This document shows positions 16,169 through 21,268 of a DNA stretch of 21,268 bases, piece after piece (position 1 is the first letter of the stretch; the number at the start of each line of letters is the position of its first letter). A model generated the notes under the pieces. It was not told where the DNA came from and did no database searches. It saw nothing but the letters and a program-made list of their open reading frames with translations. Location of the stretch: positions 1 through 21,268 of the forward strand of contig JBCCGG010000069.1 in assembly GCA_039029395.1 (NCBI GenBank), written 5' to 3'. Position numbers and translations under genes: made by a program. The stretch is from JBCCGG01 sp039029395. GTDB taxonomy: Bacteria; Pseudomonadota; Alphaproteobacteria; Kiloniellales; JAKSDN01.

Positions 16169-17536
16169 GTGCATTTACATGTAGCGACTTGGATCTTGTT
16201 TGTGTTGTTGTTCGCACTGCCGGGGAACGTTCAAGCGCAGACGCTGAACGAAGAACTGAGTGTGCTACTCGTCACTCACCCGACCATAGAACGGGCGCGC
16301 AAGGACGTTGACGTGGCCGGCGAGGACGTCAACATCGCCCACTCCGAGTTTTTGCCTGATGTGGACGTGGTTGGGGACGTCGGATACGAGTACACGAATC
16401 GACCCCTGGAGGCCCAAGGTGACCAGTCCCTGAGCACCGACCGCGAAACCGCCTTCTTAACGGTCACAGAAAACCTCTTCGATGGCTTCCGCAAGAACAA
16501 CGCTCTTGATTCCGCTAAGATCAATGAGCGCATTGCAGACCTTTCCTTGACCTCGACCATCCAAGAGATTCTGCTTCAAGGCGTGGTGGCCTATCACGAT
16601 GTGCTGCGGCAATCTCAATTGGTCGAGCTCGCCCTCGCAAATGAGGAACGGATCCGAGAGCAGCTGGAGCTGGAAGACGAGCGTGTGCGGCGCGGTGGCG
16701 GCATCAGCGTCGACGTCCTGTTCGCAAAATCCCGCCTGCAAATCGCAAAGGAGCGTCGTGTCGCCTTTCAAGGCGCTCTTCGCGACGCCAATATACGATA
16801 CGTCCAGGTGTTCAACCGTCCCCCGCAGTTCGGGAGTATGGAGTATCCCGAACCCCCAATCGACCTGCTCCCGCTTTCTTTAGATGAAGCAATTGCGATC
16901 GCCAACAACGAGAACCCGGAGCTTCTCGCGAGCAACAGGCAAGTCGACGTGGCCGACAAGCAAAGGGACATCGCCAAGAGCGAGTATTACCCCCGGGTTG
17001 ACCTCGTCGGATCGGCCGGTGTCGAGAACAACGTCGACGGCATCGAGGGCGACCGCCAAGAGGTGTCGGTCTTGGTCGAATTCAGTTGGAATCTGTTTTC
17101 CGGCTTCGAAACGGAGTCACGCGTCTCTCGCGCATCTGCCGAGTACTCCGCATCCATGAGCAATCTGTCGCAGACGCGCCGAAACGTGGCGGAAGGCGCG
17201 CGCCTGGCCTTCAATGAATTGGGCACAGCGCGAGAAAGAGAGGCGCTGCTCGACAATGCGGTGAACATCTCGGCCGAGGTTTTCGAGGCGCGCAAGAAAC
17301 TGCGTGAAGGTGGCAAGGAAACCACTGTCAACGTGCTCGATGCCGAAACCGAACTGAACAATGCCTTGATCGATCACACCGTGGCACGCTTTGAATCGCA
17401 AATCGCGAGCTACCGCTTGCTCGCGGCCATCGGCCGCTTAACGCCAAGGTCGCTAAATCTCGCTTCGGCGGACTCTGCCAGTGGATGGTCGGCAACGACC
17501 GTGGTCCCGCAGTTTGGGGCGAAATCAAACAAATAG
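16169..17536 (+). CDS. TolC-family outer-membrane channel protein (type I secretion)
   Basis: A 455-residue TolC/OEP-family protein from the GTG at 16169, which follows a GGGGGGAAAG tract. This start puts a clean signal peptide at the N-terminus (hydrophobic ATWILFVLLFALPG, cleavage after VQA before QTLNEEL). The frame is open further left (ATG 16073, TTG 16049), but those residues do not resemble a signal. Two homologous OEP halves follow: LSVLLVTHPTIERARKDVDV with SEFLPDVDVVGDVGYEY, and LDEAIAIANNENPELLASNR with SEYYPRVDLVGSAGVENN. The helical hairpins WNLFSGFETESRV and DAETELNNALIDHTVARFES are also typical. TolC proteins form trimeric outer-membrane ducts. It stands 159 bases before the giant FecR/cadherin gene on the same strand, so it is probably its type I exit channel. 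The inner-membrane ABC and adaptor genes are not in the window. Confidence 0.85.
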   Translation: MHLHVATWILFVLLFALPGNVQAQTLNEELSVLLVTHPTIERARKDVDVAGEDVNIAHSEFLPDVDVVGDVGYEYTNRPLEAQGDQSLSTDRETAFLTVTENLFDGFRKNNALDSAKINERIADLSLTSTIQEILLQGVVAYHDVLRQSQLVELALANEERIREQLELEDERVRRGGGISVDVLFAKSRLQIAKERRVAFQGALRDANIRYVQVFNRPPQFGSMEYPEPPIDLLPLSLDEAIAIANNENPELLASNRQVDVADKQRDIAKSEYYPRVDLVGSAGVENNVDGIEGDRQEVSVLVEFSWNLFSGFETESRVSRASAEYSASMSNLSQTRRNVAEGARLAFNELGTAREREALLDNAVNISAEVFEARKKLREGGKETTVNVLDAETELNNALIDHTVARFESQIASYRLLAAIGRLTPRSLNLASADSASGWSATTVVPQFGAKSNK

Positions 17537-17695
17537 CACAAGAAAGAGGCTTGCAAACGACGTATGGGCCAAAACCAAAGCGAGGTATGAGAAGAGACGA
17601 AACCGTGAGGTAAGGGGGCCTCGCGGACGAAGCTGTTTACGAAGCGATCTCGGGTGCCGCAAGGGGGGCGACCGGGTATTGGAAAGGTCTGGTGA

Positions 17696-20600
17696 ATGAA
17701 AGTCGTAAGGCATACGACCGATCTAGGCTCGGAGAGCCTTGCCGTTTTTCATGCCGACGGTTCGGGTACTCTTGTCATTCCCGGCGTCAACTTTCTTTTG
17801 AGCGCCGACTATGCACGCACCGGCGACGATCTGCTCTTGACCGGTCAGGACGATGCCCAGGTCCTCATCGTCGATTACTTCGCGCAGGAGACGCCGCCGA
17901 CCCTGGTGACCTCCAACGGATGGGAAATCCCGCCCGATCTGGTCTTCGACTTGGCCAAGTCGCCGATCGAAGGCCTCTACGCACAACAGGTGGCCCAGGC
18001 CATCGGCGAGCCGATCGGCCGGGTCGAGGCGCTCGACGGCTCGGCCAGGGTCACGCACACCAATGGTCAAGACGAAAGCTTGGCTGTCGGCGACCCGGTC
18101 TACCAGGGTGATATCGTCGAAACGGGCAGCGGAAGCGCGCTTGGCATCACTTTTGTCGACGGCACGGTGTTTTCCTTGTCGGCCGGGGCCCGGATGGTCC
18201 TCAACGAGCTGATCTTCGACCCGGCCGCGAGCGGCAACTCAATGACCATGTCGGTGCTGCAAGGCACCTTCGTGTTCATCACCGGCCAAGTCGCACCGAC
18301 CGGCGGCATGACAGTCAACACGCCCGTGGCGGCGATTGGCGTGCGTGGCACCAGCTGCACGGGCGAGCTCCATCTCTTCGGGGAGCTCTCAGAGTTCATC
18401 GTCATTCCCGAACCCGACAAGCCGCAAGACCAAGTCGGCCAGTGCATCGTGTCGAACGGCGCGCGCACGACGTTTCTCAATGTGCCTTACCAGGCCATTC
18501 TCATCAGCAATCCGGATGACGCTGGGGAAATCGTCCAACGGTCCGAAGACTACGTGGCCCAGCGATTCCCTGTGGAGCTGAACATCCTGACCCGCTCCAT
18601 CGAGTTGAGAGATGAGCGCAACCGCGAGGGGGGCGGTCAAGAAGGAGACGACGGCTCGGAGGGAGAGGGGGAAGGCGGCGGTGGCGGCGGCGGAGATAGC
18701 GACCCATCGGGCCAAAGGGGCGAGGCACCGACCGAAGGCGAGGCCGGCGAAGCGGCCGAAACCCAGGAGGCCACGGAAGGCGAGGCCGAGGCCAGCGGTG
18801 AGCAGCTCTCTCAGCTCGTTCAATCTCTGACCGTTGGCGAAGCGCTCTCCGAGTCCCAGCTACAGGCGCTCGCGCAAGCGGTCCAAAGTTCAGGCGCCCA
18901 AGAAGGCGCAGGGAGTGGGGCGGAGCCTGGGGCAGGCGACACACCCGAAGGTGGCGAGTCCCAGATCGCTCAGCTGGCGCAGGCCCTGACCAGCGGTCAA
19001 GCCTTGTCGCAAGCAGAGTTGGCGTTGCTGTCGGACATCGTCGGCCCAGCGCAACAGCAATCAGATGAAGTACCGGGCGGCTCCATTCCGACGGCAGAGC
19101 CGAGCACTATTGGCCAAGTATCGCCGCCGCCAAGCAGTGTGTCTCCGCTCAGCTTCACGGATTCTCTTGCAGGCGGTGCGACAGCAACACCGGGTACCGG
19201 CACCAGCCCGTCAAGCACACCGTCGGACTCGACGGATTCCAGCAGCAACTTCAACACCGCTGCGGCGCCCACGACGACAAATGGGCCTGGCTCGACCGCA
19301 AGCGAGGCACCCGGCGGAGCCAGCAACAATGAGGATGGGTCGGAGTTTATCGCCGCTTCAGATGACCCGCCACCGTCGGACGAGCCACCGTCGGACGACC
19401 CTCCGCCCGACGATCCGCCACCGGACGACCCGCCGCCGGACGATCCACCTCCGGATGATCCGCCGCCTGATGATCCGCCGCCGGACGACCCTCCGCCCGA
19501 CGATCCTCCGCCCGACGATCCGCCACCGGATGACCCACCGCCCGACGATCCGCCGCCGGACGATCCGCCGCCGGACGGAGGCGCCAACGATGCGCCCACG
19601 GGCATTCAGCTGACGAACGCCTCCGTTGCAGAATCGCTCGTACCTGGAAGCGTTATCGGCGACCTCATCGCGATCGATCCCGATCCGGCGGATTCACACA
19701 CTTTCGCAATCTTGTCCGACCCGAGCGGTGTCTTTCAGATCGCCGACGATGAGCTTGTGCTGGCGGCGCCGCTCGATTTTGAAGTCGCGACAAGCCACTC
19801 GGTTACGATCCGCGCCACCGATGAGCAGGGTTTGTTCGTAGACCAGTCATTCATTGTCTCCGTCGGCGACGAGAACGAGGCACCCACGGACATTGCGCTC
19901 ACCAACGACACCGTGCCGGACGACCTGCCGGCCGGCGCCACCGTCGCCGCGCTCAGCGCGAGCGACCCCGATCAGGGAGACAGCGCGAGCTTCTCGATCC
20001 AAAGCGATCCGGACGGCAAGTTCCAGATCGTCGGAAATCAGTTGCAGTTGGCGGACTCGATCGATTCCACCCAAGCTGCCAGCCACCAGGTCACGATCCG
20101 GGCAACCGACCAGGGCGGCCTGTTCTTCGACGAGAGCTTCACGATCAACGTGGTGCCAGCCGACGGCAACCTACCGCCCGACGACATTCAACTTTCCAAT
20201 GCTAGCGTGCCCGAAGACCTACCGATTGGCAGCGTGATCGGCAATTTGAGCGCCAGCGATCCCAATGAAGGGGATATCGTTGGCTTCTCGATCCAAAGCG
20301 ACCCGGACGGCAAGTTCCAGATCGTCGGCACGCAGCTGCAGCTGACGGCGCCGCTGGACTTCGAGGCGGACACGAGCCACCAGGTCACGATCCGCGCGAC
20401 CGATCAGGGCGGCCTGACCTTCGACGAGGTTTTCGTCGTCGCCGTGACCAACGTGAACGAGGCGCCCACCGACATCCAGCTGTCGAACGATAGCGTGCCC
20501 GATACGCTCGCGGTCGGCGCCACCGTTGGCCTGCTGAGCGCCAGCGATCCTGACCAGGGGGACAGCGCCAGCTTCGCGATCCAGGCGGACCCGGACGGCA

Positions 20601-21268
20601 AGTTCCAGATCTCCGGCAATCAGCTACAGCTCGCAGCATCGCTCGACGCTGACCTGGCGATGAGCCACCAGGTGACGGTCCGGGTGACCGACGGCGGCGG
20701 CCTGGTCTTCGACGAGACCTTCACGATCACGGTCTCGGCCGGCAATCAGGACCCAGTGGCCCAGAACGATGCCTTCGGGGTTCTTGAGAACGGTCTTCTA
20801 GCCGGCAACGTTCTGGCCGACAACGGCGGCGGGGCGGACTTCGACCCGGACGAGGACCCGCTCGCGGTCGACCAGGTGAACGGCAGCGCGGCCAGTGTGG
20901 GCCAGCAGATCGTGCTGGGCTCGGGCGCGCTCCTGACGCTGGGCGCCGACGGCACCTTCGACTACGACCCGAACGGGGCCTTCGAGGCCCTGGCCCAGGA
21001 CGGGCCCAACGGCAACGACGGCTTCAGCTACCGCATCGCCGACGGCCAGGGCGGCTTCGCCACGGCCAACGTGACCATCACGGTGACCGGCGAGAACGAT
21101 CCGCCCTTCGTGGCCCTTCCAATTGGAGACCAGGGCGCCACGGTCGGCGAGCTCTTTAACTTCGCGGTGCCGGCGGGCACCTTCGACGACATCGACGAGA
21201 TCGAGCAGCTGAGCCTGGACGCGGCCCTGCCGGGCGGCGAGCCCCTGCCCAGCTGGCTTGGCTTCGAC
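17696..21268 (+). CDS. Giant FecR-domain, cadherin-repeat surface protein (probable type I-secreted adhesin), 3' end outside window
   Basis: The frame is open from ATG 17696 (GGAAAGG upstream) to the window edge, 1191 residues. No Sec signal is seen, as expected for type I export with a C-terminal signal. Order: an N-terminal module to about residue 105 (LLLTGQDDAQVLIVDYFAQE); a FecR domain at about 108-225 (GDPVYQGDIVETGSGSALGI, then GTFVFITGQ and MTVNTPVAAIGVRGTSC); an acidic Gly/Glu linker at about 305-550 with a duplicated helical motif; twelve DDPPP repeats at 567-626; four cadherin-like repeats at about 631-1016 (APTDIQLSN ... LSASDPDQGD ... PDGKFQI ... HQVTIRATDQGG); a Big_9/cadherin_4-like domain at 1017-1135; and the start of a dystroglycan-type Ig domain. 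Cadherin repeats bind Ca2+, and such proteins act at the cell surface. The only cysteines I noticed are Cys221 and Cys250, both in or just after FecR. RTX repeats and the secretion signal would lie beyond the window. Confidence 0.85.
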   Translation, partial: MKVVRHTTDLGSESLAVFHADGSGTLVIPGVNFLLSADYARTGDDLLLTGQDDAQVLIVDYFAQETPPTLVTSNGWEIPPDLVFDLAKSPIEGLYAQQVAQAIGEPIGRVEALDGSARVTHTNGQDESLAVGDPVYQGDIVETGSGSALGITFVDGTVFSLSAGARMVLNELIFDPAASGNSMTMSVLQGTFVFITGQVAPTGGMTVNTPVAAIGVRGTSCTGELHLFGELSEFIVIPEPDKPQDQVGQCIVSNGARTTFLNVPYQAILISNPDDAGEIVQRSEDYVAQRFPVELNILTRSIELRDERNREGGGQEGDDGSEGEGEGGGGGGGDSDPSGQRGEAPTEGEAGEAAETQEATEGEAEASGEQLSQLVQSLTVGEALSESQLQALAQAVQSSGAQEGAGSGAEPGAGDTPEGGESQIAQLAQALTSGQALSQAELALLSDIVGPAQQQSDEVPGGSIPTAEPSTIGQVSPPPSSVSPLSFTDSLAGGATATPGTGTSPSSTPSDSTDSSSNFNTAAAPTTTNGPGSTASEAPGGASNNEDGSEFIAASDDPPPSDEPPSDDPPPDDPPPDDPPPDDPPPDDPPPDDPPPDDPPPDDPPPDDPPPDDPPPDDPPPDDPPPDGGANDAPTGIQLTNASVAESLVPGSVIGDLIAIDPDPADSHTFAILSDPSGVFQIADDELVLAAPLDFEVATSHSVTIRATDEQGLFVDQSFIVSVGDENEAPTDIALTNDTVPDDLPAGATVAALSASDPDQGDSASFSIQSDPDGKFQIVGNQLQLADSIDSTQAASHQVTIRATDQGGLFFDESFTINVVPADGNLPPDDIQLSNASVPEDLPIGSVIGNLSASDPNEGDIVGFSIQSDPDGKFQIVGTQLQLTAPLDFEADTSHQVTIRATDQGGLTFDEVFVVAVTNVNEAPTDIQLSNDSVPDTLAVGATVGLLSASDPDQGDSASFAIQADPDGKFQISGNQLQLAASLDADLAMSHQVTVRVTDGGGLVFDETFTITVSAGNQDPVAQNDAFGVLENGLLAGNVLADNGGGADFDPDEDPLAVDQVNGSAASVGQQIVLGSGALLTLGADGTFDYDPNGAFEALAQDGPNGNDGFSYRIADGQGGFATANVTITVTGENDPPFVALPIGDQGATVGELFNFAVPAGTFDDIDEIEQLSLDAALPGGEPLPSWLGFD
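18803..19048 (+). repeat. Duplicated helical motif inside the linker of the giant protein
   Basis: Two related segments of about 29 residues lie 53 codons apart: QLSQLVQSLTVGEALSESQL (18803 on) and QIAQLAQALTSGQALSQAEL (18962 on), each continuing with a Leu/Ala-rich helix. Shared positions include QL, LT-x-G and ALS. They sit within otherwise disordered Gly/Glu-rich sequence. Confidence 0.5.
19394..19573 (+). repeat. Twelve tandem 15-base repeats encoding DDPPP
   Basis: Twelve consecutive units of two Asp codons and three Pro codons, preceded by a degenerate DDPPPSDEPPS at 19361-19393. Asp codons alternate between GAC and GAT and Pro between CCG, CCC, CCA and CCT, so units are the same in protein but vary in DNA. 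The array forms a stiff acidic spacer between the linker and the first cadherin repeat. Confidence 0.9.
19586..20743 (+). repeat. Four tandem cadherin-type repeats, about 290 bases each
   Basis: Unit starts recur near 19592, 19881, 20176 and 20464 (periods of 288-294 bases). The later three share nearly identical DNA blocks, for example GGACGGCAAGTTCCAGATC at 20011, 20305 and 20593, pointing to recent duplication. The first unit is more divergent. Confidence 0.8.

Noticed and set aside
15906..16217. Minus-strand 103-codon frame in the spacer upstream of the TolC-type gene
   Set aside because: No ribosome site, no recognisable family, and it runs over the signal-peptide region of the tolC-type gene.
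17537..17695. Possible riboswitch or small RNA in the spacer between the tolC-type and giant adhesin genes
   Set aside because: I looked for conserved cyclic-di-GMP riboswitch cores and for a clear terminator hairpin and saw neither.
18997..19605. Long minus-strand frame encoding a Gly-Gly-Gly-Ser-Ser repeat protein
   Set aside because: It is the antisense reading of the DDPPP array; repetitive GC-rich codons leave the opposite strand open. The plus-strand frame continues with real cadherin domains on the right and FecR on the left.

Overview
The window is GC-rich, densely packed bacterial chromosome. The gene content points to an alphaproteobacterium, probably a marine or saline member of the Rhodospirillales or a relative: an ATP-type PEP carboxykinase tail, a pyrrolysine-free MttB-family methyltransferase beside a GcvA-like LysR regulator, a complete Na+-pumping NADH:quinone reductase (Nqr) operon, and a giant FecR/cadherin-repeat protein typical of type I secretion. 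This placement is inferred from gene families; no rRNA or tRNA gene is present to confirm it.

Left part (1-7212). The end of pckA meets a DUF900-type alpha/beta hydrolase tail to tail. A DUF925-type nucleotidyltransferase follows. Next are two divergent pairs. The first is a Rieske 2Fe-2S protein fused to a large helical His-rich domain, facing a SufR-like HTH regulator with a cysteine cluster. The second is a LysR regulator facing an MttB-family methyltransferase. The SufR-like and LysR genes converge with overlapping stop codons. Both divergent spacers carry repeated AT-rich motifs that look like operators. A 58-residue membrane protein closes this part.

Middle (7209-15734). On the minus strand lies nqrA-B-C-D-E-F-nqrM, with stop/start overlaps at A/B-type spacing and at B/C, C/D and D/E. 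A two-CBS-domain protein lies directly upstream on the same strand. apbE, the FMN transferase that flavinylates NqrB and NqrC, is divergent from the CBS gene, and a flavin reductase gene overlaps its 3' end convergently. NqrB and NqrC carry the flavinylation threonine motif, NqrD and NqrE carry the paired membrane cysteines, NqrF has its 2Fe-2S/FAD/NADH modules, and NqrM is the small Cys-containing maturation factor. The locus therefore holds a whole respiratory sodium pump plus its two known maturation factors.

Right part (15735-21268). A roughly 430-base AT-richer spacer leads to a TolC-family outer-membrane protein. It is followed by a giant gene that runs off the window: an N-terminal module without Sec signal, a FecR domain, an acidic Gly/Glu-rich linker containing a duplicated helical motif, a run of twelve DDPPP repeats, four cadherin-like repeats and further Ig-like domains. 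This looks like a type I-secreted surface adhesin with its outer-membrane exit duct.
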